Assembly: GCA_045129695.1 (NCBI GenBank)
Contig: JBGVJZ010000006.1
Span: 33,586 to 97,585, forward strand
Length of the DNA stretch: 64,000 nt
Source of the DNA: Eshraghiella sp045129695
GTDB lineage: Bacteria > Bacillota > Clostridia > Lachnospirales > Lachnospiraceae
Direction of reading: 5' to 3'
In this document: piece by piece, positions 35,108 to 43,088 of the stretch
Layout: each line of letters starts with the position of its first letter
Position numbering within the stretch: position 1 is the first letter of the stretch
Program-made: the position numbers and the translations under genes
The notes under the pieces: generated by a model
Told to the model about the DNA's origin: nothing
The model's database searches: none
Seen by the model: only the letters and a program-made list of their open reading frames with translations

Positions 35108-36475
35108 TTATTTTGAAGGTATTCTCTTAATATATTTTCCGTCTCCCGGAGTTCCTACATACTCGCCGTTATCATATACAAGTTTTCCTCTTAAGTATGT
35201 CTGTACAGGATATCCGTGAAGACTCTTACCCTCCCAGATTGTATGGTCATAATCGGAATGCATATTGTTTACGCTGATTGTAAAATCCTTATCCTTGTCA
35301 TAAATAACAATATCTGCATCTTTTCCGACCGTAATTGAACCTTTATTTACACATCCAAAAATCCTGGCAGGATTGGTTGAACATACCTCAACGGCTTTTT
35401 CAAATGTAATTTTTCCGCTGTTTGCCGCATCAAGCATATATGGATACAGATTTTCAACACCGGCACAGCCATTAGGTACTTTCGTAAAATCATTCTTGCC
35501 CCAGTCTTTTTCGTAACTCTGGAATGGGCAGTGGTCAGTTGCAACGGTATCTATAAAACCGGCTTCAAGGGCTTTCCATAATGCCTCAAGACTTTCCTGT
35601 CCCTTCATTGGAGGAGAGCAGATAAAATTTCTTCCATCCTCTCTTTTATACACGTCGCAGGTAAATTCAAGATACTGCGGACAGGTTTCAACATATATCT
35701 TATGTCCTTCTTCTTTTGCCTTAATTACCGCTTCAAGACCTTCCTTGTCCGACATGTGTACAATATATACAGGTGCATTAAAGTTGGTTGCCCAGTGCAC
35801 AACTCTCTTGTCTGCTTCTGCAGCTACAAATTCAGGTCTGCTTAAATAGTGATACCACGCTGATGTTTTTCCTTCTTTTAAAAAGTTCTCGATATTCATG
35901 TCAATGATGTCCGGATTTTCCGCATGTACGTTAACCATGGCCCCCAGTTCCTTTGCCTTTAACATGAGTCTTGCGAGTGTTGCATCATCCGTCATCATAT
36001 TTTCTTTCTTATATACCAAAAAACACTTGAAGCTTGTGATTCCTTTTTCCACGGCCTTTTCCATTTCATCAAGGATTTCTCCGCCGTTAAGGTCTGTTAT
36101 ACAGCAATGAAAGGCATAATCCACACAGGCTTCTTTTTCAAGTACTTCATTTTTTTCTCCGCAAAGTCCGAGTATTGTCTGTCCCTTGTGCTGAACGGGA
36201 TAATCAAAAATTGTTGTAACGCCGCCACATGCTGCAGCCCTTGTTCCTGAAAGGTAACTGTCTGCAGATACGGTTCCGCCAAACGGCATTGCCATATGTG
36301 TATGAACGTCCAGTGCTCCCGGTAATACAAGTTTGCCTGTTGCATCCACAACTTTATCTGCATCAATATTAAGTTTTGTTCCTATCGCTGCTATTTTCCC
36401 TTCGTCAACAGCTACATCCGCGATAAAGCTTTCTTTTGCCGTGACTACTGTTCCACCTTTAATAAGTAAATCCAT
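35108..36475 (-). CDS. pydB: Dihydropyrimidinase (D-hydantoinase)
   Basis: This 455-residue cyclic amidohydrolase opens dihydrouracil to N-carbamoyl-beta-alanine. Metal motifs are DVHTHMAMPFGG, the carboxylated-Lys region ITSFKCFLVYKK, NVHAENPDII, YIVHMSDKEGLEA and VATDHCPFQ. The length is typical. AGGAGG precedes ATG. A stable hairpin lies between it and the binding-protein gene upstream. preA follows after 14 nt. Context makes pyrimidine catabolism the likeliest role. Confidence 0.93.
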   Translation of the reverse strand: MDLLIKGGTVVTAKESFIADVAVDEGKIAAIGTKLNIDADKVVDATGKLVLPGALDVHTHMAMPFGGTVSADSYLSGTRAAACGGVTTIFDYPVQHKGQTILGLCGEKNEVLEKEACVDYAFHCCITDLNGGEILDEMEKAVEKGITSFKCFLVYKKENMMTDDATLARLMLKAKELGAMVNVHAENPDIIDMNIENFLKEGKTSAWYHYLSRPEFVAAEADKRVVHWATNFNAPVYIVHMSDKEGLEAVIKAKEEGHKIYVETCPQYLEFTCDVYKREDGRNFICSPPMKGQESLEALWKALEAGFIDTVATDHCPFQSYEKDWGKNDFTKVPNGCAGVENLYPYMLDAANSGKITFEKAVEVCSTNPARIFGCVNKGSITVGKDADIVIYDKDKDFTISVNNMHSDYDHTIWEGKSLHGYPVQTYLRGKLVYDNGEYVGTPGDGKYIKRIPSK

Positions 36476-36499
36476 AATAACTTCCTCCTATTTAATAAC

Positions 36500-36528
36500 G
36501 AGGCTCTGAAATTATATTTCAGAGCCCC
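36500..36528 (-). terminator. Hairpin between the binding-protein gene and the dihydropyrimidinase gene
   Basis: GGGGCTCTGAAA and TTTCAGAGCC form a stable stem, followed on the minus strand by GTTATTAAAT, a weak T tract. It may partly terminate or protect the 3' end of the transporter transcript, lowering expression of the enzyme genes relative to the binding protein. Confidence 0.5.
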
Positions 36529-36542
36529 TTTGCCTTGTAAAT

Positions 36543-37709
36543 TTACTTTGTGAAATTGTCTAATTTATATACGAGTAAGAGTCCTGACCTCTGGAAAATC
36601 TGTGATACTTCCACAAGATTCATACCGCCTGCATTTGCTACTGCGAGGTTTGTTACCCATGTTACACCAAAATCAACTGTTCCGTTGTTAACTGCTGTTG
36701 TTTCTGAAATGTCACCGCCGCCGGATACAATTTCTACATCAAGACCAACTTCGTCATAGTATCCTTTTGCTTTTGCTACATAGTATCCCATGAACTGTGC
36801 CTGTGGTAACCACTTTAACTGTATTGATACTTTTGACTTTTCTACATCGAACTTGCCGTCACAATCTTTAATTGCTTCCATGAACGATGTATCCCTGATA
36901 TCATCAAGTGTCATATTGGCAAGTTTTTCTGCTGCCGCACTATCATCAAGTTTTACATACTGCTTTGCAAGATCAAGTGTCTGCTTCATGGCTGCTTCAT
37001 CCATATTTCCCAAATCTGAAACCTTGTTGCCGGACATGTCGGTAGATACTAACTTTTCAACTTCTTCTGCCATAAATTCCTGATGGTCTGCCGATACTGA
37101 TGAGCCTGCTTCATAACAGATTTCTGCTGCTTCTGCCGGGTCTGCACATGCATCTGCCCATCCCTTTAATGACGCATAGAGGAATGCCTTAACTGTTTCC
37201 GGATTATTTTCGGCAAAATCTTTTGTACAGAAAATCATATCTTCAAGCATTGCCACACCTTCCGTATTCATATCGATAACACCAACGGTATCACCGTATT
37301 TATAACCTCCGTCATAGTCATTTATTACAAGACCGTATTCGTTATATGTCATTGCCGAAGCCAATGTGATGGAATCATCATCAAAACCATCCATTGTGAA
37401 ATCCTGGCTGAGATACTCGGTTGGTAAGTTGTATTTTGCCAAAAGAGCAAGAATTTCATATTCATTACCAAGTCCCCAGTTTCCGACTTTGCCTTCACCC
37501 GCAGCTTTTTTAATAATCTCTTCTGATGTCATTACTGTTGCTGCTGACTCTGTGGCTGCAGTTTCGTCTTTTCCAGTTCCTGCTGTTGTGGATTCATCCT
37601 CTGTCACACTTATTTCAGATTCTTTTGTTGTTCCACATCCTGCAAATCCTGCTGTCAGAATAGCTGCCACACCTGTTAATGCTACGATTTTTTTGAATTC
37701 TTTCTTCAT
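36543..37709 (-). CDS. NMT1/THI5-type solute-binding lipoprotein, apparently circularly permuted
   Basis: The protein has 388 residues with lipobox GFAGC (Cys25) and a Ser/Thr/Glu-rich linker to about 70. The order of the mature fold is unusual. It begins GKVGNWGLGNEYEILALL (73-90), which normally follows the first lobe of NMT1/THI5 proteins. The typical N-terminal part, VSIQLKWLPQAQFMGYYVAK (294-313) and GYYDEVGLDVEIVSGGG, is at the C-terminus. The chain ends SGLLLVYKLDNFTK, exactly where the normal fold would continue into KGKKVGNWG. It is encoded with two permeases and an ATPase. Pyrimidine uptake is inferred from neighbours. Confidence 0.85.
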   Translation of the reverse strand: MKKEFKKIVALTGVAAILTAGFAGCGTTKESEISVTEDESTTAGTGKDETAATESAATVMTSEEIIKKAAGEGKVGNWGLGNEYEILALLAKYNLPTEYLSQDFTMDGFDDDSITLASAMTYNEYGLVINDYDGGYKYGDTVGVIDMNTEGVAMLEDMIFCTKDFAENNPETVKAFLYASLKGWADACADPAEAAEICYEAGSSVSADHQEFMAEEVEKLVSTDMSGNKVSDLGNMDEAAMKQTLDLAKQYVKLDDSAAAEKLANMTLDDIRDTSFMEAIKDCDGKFDVEKSKVSIQLKWLPQAQFMGYYVAKAKGYYDEVGLDVEIVSGGGDISETTAVNNGTVDFGVTWVTNLAVANAGGMNLVEVSQIFQRSGLLLVYKLDNFTK

Positions 37710-37742
37710 ATTTTTTTCCTCCTTTTATGAAAATCTATGTAA

Positions 37743-38594
37743 TCAGGAAATCCGATAACCGGTTTTCCTTAATACAAGCTTTTGTACCAGCATGAGCAGT
37801 GCATACATCAATATGCCAAGTACACATGCAACGGTTATATATGCCCAGGCTGTTGAATACTGTGCAAGAACAATATTCTCTCTGATTTTTCGCCCTACAC
37901 CTACAATGTATTCAGCAAAATACTCGCTAACCAAAGCACTGATTACACTGGATGGAACTGCCACCTTCAGCGCAGTAAATATATAGGGAACACTGTTAGG
38001 AATTCTAAGTTTGTATAAAACCTTAAACCTTCCTGCTGCCACTGTTCTCATAAGGTCTTCCGAATATGGTTTCAATTCGGTCAGACCTCTGTAGGCATTG
38101 ATACTCATATTCGCCATACAGACAATCGCAACCACTATTATTTTGGCAACCATTGATCTGTAGTCGGCATCCTTACTTACATCCTTGGTCCAGTTGGAAA
38201 TTACCGGTGCAAGCGCAACAATCGGAATGGCATTAAATGCGGCTACAATTGTTACACCGCTCTTCATCCATGTCGGAAAAACTGATGCAAGTACCGCAAT
38301 CAGATATCCTGCCAGTGAACCAACCAAAAGTCCAAGTAACGCAACTGTCATCGTTGCTTTAATGTCTATCCATATCCTGCTCCAGTTGGAACCTATTATA
38401 TGTCCGATTCGGCTTGGCAGCGGGAGTACAAAAGTATTGGTATTCAATATTTTGTGAAGTCCCTGACACTGCCACAGAATGTATATAACTACTCCAAGAA
38501 GAACCGGAAGAAAAACACTTTCTACTGCCAGAAATTTTTTATTTTCATGTGCTCTTTTAAACAGGCTTTTCTTTCTTTTTATCTTTCCGCTCAT
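37743..38594 (-). CDS. ABC transporter permease (SsuC/TauC/ThiX type)
   Basis: This 283-residue inner-membrane permease has about six hydrophobic segments. An EAA-like cytoplasmic loop is at about 186-205 (YSEDLMRTVAAGRFKVLYKL, RIPNSVPYIFTALKVA). It is paired with a second permease whose stop overlaps its start by 4 bp. It is part of the transporter next to the pyrimidine-degradation enzymes. Confidence 0.9.
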   Translation of the reverse strand: MSGKIKRKKSLFKRAHENKKFLAVESVFLPVLLGVVIYILWQCQGLHKILNTNTFVLPLPSRIGHIIGSNWSRIWIDIKATMTVALLGLLVGSLAGYLIAVLASVFPTWMKSGVTIVAAFNAIPIVALAPVISNWTKDVSKDADYRSMVAKIIVVAIVCMANMSINAYRGLTELKPYSEDLMRTVAAGRFKVLYKLRIPNSVPYIFTALKVAVPSSVISALVSEYFAEYIVGVGRKIRENIVLAQYSTAWAYITVACVLGILMYALLMLVQKLVLRKTGYRIS

Positions 38595-39421
38595 GCTTTT
38601 TTCCTCCTTTTCCTCTTGTTTGGCAAAATAAGGATTTCAAGCCATCCCATAAGTCTGGAACTTAATATACCGATAAGAGCACTGAAAAATACTATTATCC
38701 AGAATACGTATATTGACATTGCATGCTTAAGTGACTGTGAAAGTATACAGCCAAGTCCGCCGTCTCCCTGAAGTGTATCAACAAGGATGGATGCTGTTAT
38801 TGCCATTGGTGCTGCTATTTTCAATCCGGTGAAAAAATACGGAATCGAATACGGGATTAATACTTTTCTGTAAATCGTTGCCTTACTTGCTGCATATGTA
38901 TACATCAGTTCGTATTTTTCCCTTTCCACCGCATTGAATCCTGCCAGTGTATTCGTCGCAACCGGATAAAAAGTAAGTATTCCGGCGATTATGATTCGGC
39001 TTACGTTTATGTCCCCTGTTATTGACAAAATAATCGGAGCCATTCCGAGTATCGGTATCATCTGAATGAGCATCAGATACGGAAAAATAAGTCTTTCCAC
39101 AATTCCTGAAAGTTTCATTAAGAGTGCAAGGCCAAAGCCGAGTACCGAGCCTGCCAGAAATCCGTATAATGCTCTTAAAAGTGTCATGCTCGCGCCGGAC
39201 ATTACAACCTGAATTGCTGTTTTTCCGCCGGCAACTTTCTTGTTGCTGATTATTGCGTTCCAGATATTTTTTAAATGAGGTAAAATGTTTTCCGGAGTTC
39301 TTTTCGTGGCATCCATCTTACGGGCACCCATCTCCCAGAGTAAAACTAAAATGCCTATCCATAGAATCATTGAAAGAACTGCAGGAACCCATTTTGGAAT
39401 TGCTGCTAATTTCTTTTTCAT
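38591..39421 (-). CDS. ABC transporter permease (SsuC/TauC/ThiX type)
   Basis: This 276-residue permease starts MKKKLAAIPKWVPAVLSMIL. The cytoplasmic loop has YELMYTYAASKATIYRKVLI followed by PYSIPYFFTGLKIA, the family's ATPase contact. It has 5-6 membrane helices. Two distinct permease genes suggest a heterodimeric channel. It starts 3 nt after the ATPase stop and overlaps the next permease. Confidence 0.9.
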   Translation of the reverse strand: MKKKLAAIPKWVPAVLSMILWIGILVLLWEMGARKMDATKRTPENILPHLKNIWNAIISNKKVAGGKTAIQVVMSGASMTLLRALYGFLAGSVLGFGLALLMKLSGIVERLIFPYLMLIQMIPILGMAPIILSITGDINVSRIIIAGILTFYPVATNTLAGFNAVEREKYELMYTYAASKATIYRKVLIPYSIPYFFTGLKIAAPMAITASILVDTLQGDGGLGCILSQSLKHAMSIYVFWIIVFFSALIGILSSRLMGWLEILILPNKRKRRKKA

Positions 39422-39424
39422 AAT

Positions 39425-40222
39425 CTATACGCTGCCTCCTTCAAAACTGTTTCTTACTTTTTTCACCAGTTCATTAAATTCAGGTGATTCCTTCATATCC
39501 AGATTTCTCGGTCTTGGAAGGTTAATGTCAACCACCGCCGAAAGTCTTCCCGGATGCGGTGATAACACGCACACCCTGTCCGAAAGGAATACCGCCTCCT
39601 GAATGTTATGGGTTACAAAAAGTACTGTCTTATTGGTTTTTCTCCAGATTCTCAAAAGGTCTTCATGGAGTTTTTCCTTGGTAAACTCGTCAAGAGCTGA
39701 AAAAGGCTCATCCATTAATAATATTTCAGGCTCAATTGATAATGCTCTTGCGATATTTACTCTCTGCTGCATACCGCCGGATAACTGATTCGGGAAATGT
39801 TTTGCGAAGTTTGAAAGACCAACCATTTCAAGCATTTCCTTTGACCTTTCTCTTCGTTCTTTTTTCTTAAATCCCATCGTCTCAAGCGGAAGCTCTATAT
39901 TTTTTTCTATTGTTCTCCAGTCAAAAAGCACCGCATTCTGAAATACAAATCCGAATTTTCTCTGCAATCGTATTTCTTTTGGTGTCATTCCGCTGATTCT
40001 GACCTGTCCTTTGGTAGGTTCAAGCAAATCAGCTACCATTCTTAAGAGGGTTGTTTTGCCACATCCTGACGGTCCAAGGAGTGAAATAAACTCACCTTTG
40101 TATATATCAAGATTAACATTTGTCAGAGCCTGTACATCATTACCGTTGTTATCCTTAAATGTCATTCCAAGGTCTTTTATACTAATCTCAACTTCTCTTT
40201 TCTTTACTGTTGCTTCACTCAT
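39425..40222 (-). CDS. ABC transporter ATPase (SsuB/TauB type)
   Basis: About 265 residues with Walker A (LLGPSGCGKTTLLR), Q-loop (FGFVFQNAVLFDW), signature (LSGGMQQRVNIARAL), Walker B (ILLMDEPFSALDE) and H-loop (FVTHNIQEAVFL). It energises import through the two downstream permeases. ATG 40222 lies 8 nt after AGGAGG; GTG 40228 would be only 2 nt away. A promoter, activator-site candidate and leader hairpin lie just upstream. Confidence 0.95.
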   Translation of the reverse strand: MSEATVKKREVEISIKDLGMTFKDNNGNDVQALTNVNLDIYKGEFISLLGPSGCGKTTLLRMVADLLEPTKGQVRISGMTPKEIRLQRKFGFVFQNAVLFDWRTIEKNIELPLETMGFKKKERRERSKEMLEMVGLSNFAKHFPNQLSGGMQQRVNIARALSIEPEILLMDEPFSALDEFTKEKLHEDLLRIWRKTNKTVLFVTHNIQEAVFLSDRVCVLSPHPGRLSAVVDINLPRPRNLDMKESPEFNELVKKVRNSFEGGSV

Positions 40223-40236
40223 CTTCACAACCTCCT

Positions 40237-40286
40237 AAAAAAAGACAGGCAAGGGATTACCATTCCATGGCTCCTTTGCCTGTCTT
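40237..40286 (-). terminator. Leader terminator/attenuator before the ABC importer genes
   Basis: On the minus strand AAGACAGGCAAAGG and CCCTTGCCTGTCTT form a 14-bp stem followed by seven T. It lies after the predicted start point (about 40295) and directly before AGGAGG. It can therefore end the iron alcohol dehydrogenase transcript and also attenuate the importer transcript. Confidence 0.75.
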
Positions 40287-40301
40287 ATTACTATGTTTTA
40301 C

Positions 40302-40330
40302 AGTATATAAACATATGTTTTGTGTTTCAA
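40302..40330 (-). promoter_or_regulatory. Promoter of the importer operon
   Basis: On the minus strand TTGAAA (40330-40325) and TATACT (40307-40302) are separated by 17 nt. The predicted start is about 40295. Confidence 0.7.
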
Positions 40331-40339
40331 TACATCACA

Positions 40340-40368
40340 GCACAAATCTATTTGTGCTGCAGCACATA
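40340..40368. promoter_or_regulatory. Three-half-site regulatory element, copy 2
   Basis: GCACAAA-N4-TTTGTGC-N4-GCACATA spans 29 bp with 11-bp pitch and alternating orientation. It ends exactly 9 nt upstream of the -35 box of the importer promoter. The same element, in the same orientation and at the same distance from the -35 box, precedes the aminotransferase operon. Placement fits activator binding, most simply by the PucR-type protein. Confidence 0.7.
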
Positions 40369-40371
40369 TAT

Positions 40372-41526
40372 TTATTCGTATATTTTTGTGTATAGCTTCT
40401 TACAGTCTTCCACCGTAACTGCCTTTATTGTATTTCCGGGACTTCCCGATGCTACCGCATCTTCTGCCATTTTATCGATTGCCGCATAGAATTCTTCCCT
40501 GTTTACCCCGTACTCTTTAAGGGTCGGAACTTCGCATGCCCTGCATACCTCTTCCAGTTTTTTAAGGAATTTTCCTGCAGCAATTTCATCAACATCCTCT
40601 TTTGAAGCAGCACATACCGCCCTTCCGAGGTTTGCAAATTTATCATATGCCCCGTCAAGTGCAAAACCTATGCACTCAACTAAAAGCATTGCATTTGACA
40701 GTCCGTGCGGTACATGAAAAAGTGCCCCGATTGGCCTGCTCATTCCGTGTACAATTGTTACGGAAGAATTATTGATACATATTCCGGCTTCAAGAGCCGC
40801 TATCGCCATCTCGTTTCTGGCCTTTTCATTTTTGCCGTCCGCGTATGCTTTGGGAAGATATTTTACAATTCGTTTTACTGCCGATAAAGCAATATCATCC
40901 GTAAGCTCCATTGCTTTTTTTGAGGTATATGCCTCAACCGCATGTGTAAGCGCATCAAGTCCGGTTGCCGCGGTAACGGAGGCAGGCATTTCCATTGTAA
41001 AATCAGGGTCGATAACTGCTACTCCTGGTACTAAACAATCTCCCTTTAAGAGCATTTTTATACCCTTTTGTGAATCGGTAATTACGGTGAATTTGGTTGC
41101 TTCCGAACCGGTTCCCGCTGTTGTAGGAACTGCCACAATCCCCGGAAGCTTACCTTTTATTTCTTTTCCCATATAATCAGATATTTTACCCGGATTAACC
41201 GCCATTGCAGCAATTGCTTTTGCTGAATCAAGAGGGCTTCCTCCGCCGATACCGATAAGGAAATCACATCCGGCACCTATATATTTTTTAAGGCCTTCCT
41301 CTATCATTACATCCGTGGGTTCTCCCGTTATTTCATCAAAGATTATATGCTCCACATCAATTTCATTAAGCAATGAAACAAGCCTGTCATACATCATGGA
41401 TTTTCCAACATGCTTTCCGGTTACAATAAGTGCTTTCTTACCATTTGCCTTAATCGCATCCTTTGCAGCTTCCAGTGCATTTTTTCCGGTAAAAATATTT
41501 TGAGGGGTAACAAATTTTGCCATCAT
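40372..41526 (-). CDS. Iron-containing alcohol dehydrogenase, probable malonate-semialdehyde reductase
   Basis: This 384-residue Fe-ADH (group III) enzyme has the NAD(P) loop IGIGGGSPLDSAKA, TTAGTGSEAT, metal ligands in GLDALTHAVEAY and HGMSRPIGALFHVPHG. Context after a beta-alanine-type aminotransferase suggests it reduces malonate semialdehyde to 3-hydroxypropionate, as in the extended reductive pyrimidine pathway. Start ATG is 41526, or 41523 where GGAGG spacing is better. It lies 16 nt after the aminotransferase gene. Confidence 0.88.
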   Translation of the reverse strand: MMAKFVTPQNIFTGKNALEAAKDAIKANGKKALIVTGKHVGKSMMYDRLVSLLNEIDVEHIIFDEITGEPTDVMIEEGLKKYIGAGCDFLIGIGGGSPLDSAKAIAAMAVNPGKISDYMGKEIKGKLPGIVAVPTTAGTGSEATKFTVITDSQKGIKMLLKGDCLVPGVAVIDPDFTMEMPASVTAATGLDALTHAVEAYTSKKAMELTDDIALSAVKRIVKYLPKAYADGKNEKARNEMAIAALEAGICINNSSVTIVHGMSRPIGALFHVPHGLSNAMLLVECIGFALDGAYDKFANLGRAVCAASKEDVDEIAAGKFLKKLEEVCRACEVPTLKEYGVNREEFYAAIDKMAEDAVASGSPGNTIKAVTVEDCKKLYTKIYE

Positions 41527-41542
41527 AGCCTCCTACATTCTT

Positions 41543-42868
41543 CTAGATAAAATCCTTGTCAACGACATCCAGAACTTCATCCATTTTAACCATTTCTTCT
41601 TTTAACTGTTCTTCTGTAATAATAAGCGGCGGACAGATAAAAATCATGTTTTCATGAGAATACGTCATAAATCCCTTCGCTTTAAGCATACCAACAATTT
41701 TTCCCATTGTTCCTTCTTTATCATTACCATAAGGAACCAAAGCTTCCTTCGTCTTCTTATCCTTTACCAGCTCAACACAGGAGAAAAGTCCGATATATCT
41801 GACATCACCGACGCACGCATGTTTTTCTTTAAGATTTTCCAGTTCCTCTCCAAGTACTTTTCCCACTTTATTAACATTATCAAGGATATTGGCTTTCTCA
41901 TAATATTTGACACAGGCAGCCCCGGCTGCACATGCAAGCGGATGTCCGCTGTATGTAAGACCGCAGGAAAGTAAATGGTCATCAAAATATGCTGCAATTT
42001 TTTTACTTACGCACACACCACCGAGTGGAACATATCCACAGGTAACGCCTTTTGCAAATGTGACAAGGTCAGGTACCACGTCAAAATTCTGAAATGCAAA
42101 CATCTTACCAGTTCTGCACCAGCCTGCCATTACTTCATCGCAAATCATTACTATGCCGAACTCATCACAGATTTTTCTAACACCCGGAAGGTATCCTTTT
42201 GGCGGAATAATAATACCGTTTGAACCGGTTATGGTTTCCATTACAATCGCGGCAACGGTATCCGGTCCTTCATAAATCACCTGTTCTCTCAATTTAGTAA
42301 GATAATAGTTTGTTGCTTCATCCTCTGACTTAAATTCAATCGTTTCCCTGTAGATATATGGATCAAAAAATTTGACAAAACCGGGAATACCGGGCTCCAA
42401 AGGATATCTTCTAGGTTCACCCGTAAGATTACCTGCACCAAAAGACGAACCGTGGTAGCTTCTGTATCTTGAAAAAATTTTCTTTCTTCCCGTATACATT
42501 CTTGCAATCTTGATTGCATTCTCATTGGCATCCGCACCTGCATTTGTAAAAAATACTTTTCCGAATTCTTCCGGCAAAAGTCCGATGATTGTCTCTGCCA
42601 GTTCGGATCTTGATTCAGCCGCATATGACGGACCTACAAAGCAGAATTTGTCGACCTGTGCTTTTATTGCATCCGCTATATCTGTATTTCCAAAACCAAG
42701 GTTAAGGTTAACAAGCTGGGATGACATATCTGTATATCTTTTTCCATCATAGTCATAAAAATATATGCCCTCAGCTTTTTCAACAGCTATGGGATTCAAT
42801 CCACCCTGTTTACTCCACGACTGTAATACATATTCTTTCTGTTTTGCTTTTATCTCTTCACCATTCAT
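41543..42868 (-). CDS. Class III aminotransferase, probable beta-alanine aminotransferase
   Basis: This 441-residue PLP fold-type I enzyme has the cofactor Lys in TFAKGVTCGYVPLGGV, the PLP-phosphate region FFTNAGADANENAIKIAR, YRSYHGSSFGAGNLTG, and MICDEVMAGWCRTG. Family members use omega-amino acids. Here beta-alanine from uracil (and 3-aminoisobutyrate from thymine) is the expected substrate, giving malonate semialdehyde. It is the first gene of its operon, with AAGGAGG before ATG. The promoter and three-half-site element lie upstream. Confidence 0.88.
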   Translation of the reverse strand: MNGEEIKAKQKEYVLQSWSKQGGLNPIAVEKAEGIYFYDYDGKRYTDMSSQLVNLNLGFGNTDIADAIKAQVDKFCFVGPSYAAESRSELAETIIGLLPEEFGKVFFTNAGADANENAIKIARMYTGRKKIFSRYRSYHGSSFGAGNLTGEPRRYPLEPGIPGFVKFFDPYIYRETIEFKSEDEATNYYLTKLREQVIYEGPDTVAAIVMETITGSNGIIIPPKGYLPGVRKICDEFGIVMICDEVMAGWCRTGKMFAFQNFDVVPDLVTFAKGVTCGYVPLGGVCVSKKIAAYFDDHLLSCGLTYSGHPLACAAGAACVKYYEKANILDNVNKVGKVLGEELENLKEKHACVGDVRYIGLFSCVELVKDKKTKEALVPYGNDKEGTMGKIVGMLKAKGFMTYSHENMIFICPPLIITEEQLKEEMVKMDEVLDVVDKDFI

Positions 42869-42905
42869 AATAATAACCTCCTTAAAGAACTTAATTATGA
42901 AATTA

Positions 42906-42933
42906 ATTATATTCCCGTAAAGAGCAACTTCAA
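42906..42933 (-). promoter_or_regulatory. Promoter of the aminotransferase-alcohol dehydrogenase operon
   Basis: On the minus strand TTGAAG (42933-42928) and TATAAT (42911-42906) are separated by 16 nt. The start is near 42899. Confidence 0.65.
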
Positions 42934-42942
42934 TAAACTAAA

Positions 42943-42971
42943 ACACAAAATTTTTTGTGCCGATGCACAAA
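42943..42971. promoter_or_regulatory. Three-half-site regulatory element, copy 1
   Basis: ACACAAA-N4-TTTGTGC-N4-GCACAAA spans 29 bp and ends 9 nt upstream of the aminotransferase -35 box. It also sits 26 nt upstream of the divergent PucR-gene -35 box. It is a candidate shared activator/autoregulation site. Confidence 0.72.
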
Positions 42972-42997
42972 AACTAATAAAATTAAGTGCGGAATAA

Positions 42998-43026
42998 TTG
43001 ACTATTTTTTCCTGAACTGCTATATT
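42998..43026 (+). promoter_or_regulatory. Promoter of the PucR-type regulator gene
   Basis: TTGACT (42998-43003) and TATATT (43021-43026) are separated by 17 nt. The predicted start is near 43033, at the foot of a hairpin. Confidence 0.65.
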
Positions 43027-43028
43027 TT

Positions 43029-43069
43029 AAAAAGGCAAAGAAGCTTAATTAATTTCTTTGCCTTTTTTT
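43029..43069 (+). terminator. Leader hairpin with T run before the PucR-type gene
   Basis: AAAAAGGCAAAGAA and TTCTTTGCCTTTTT form a 14-bp stem followed by a seven-T tract. It lies between the promoter and the ATG at 43089, so it is a possible attenuator rather than the end of an upstream plus-strand gene (there is none). Confidence 0.7.
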
Positions 43070-43088
43070 ATTCTAAGGATGTGATTAT

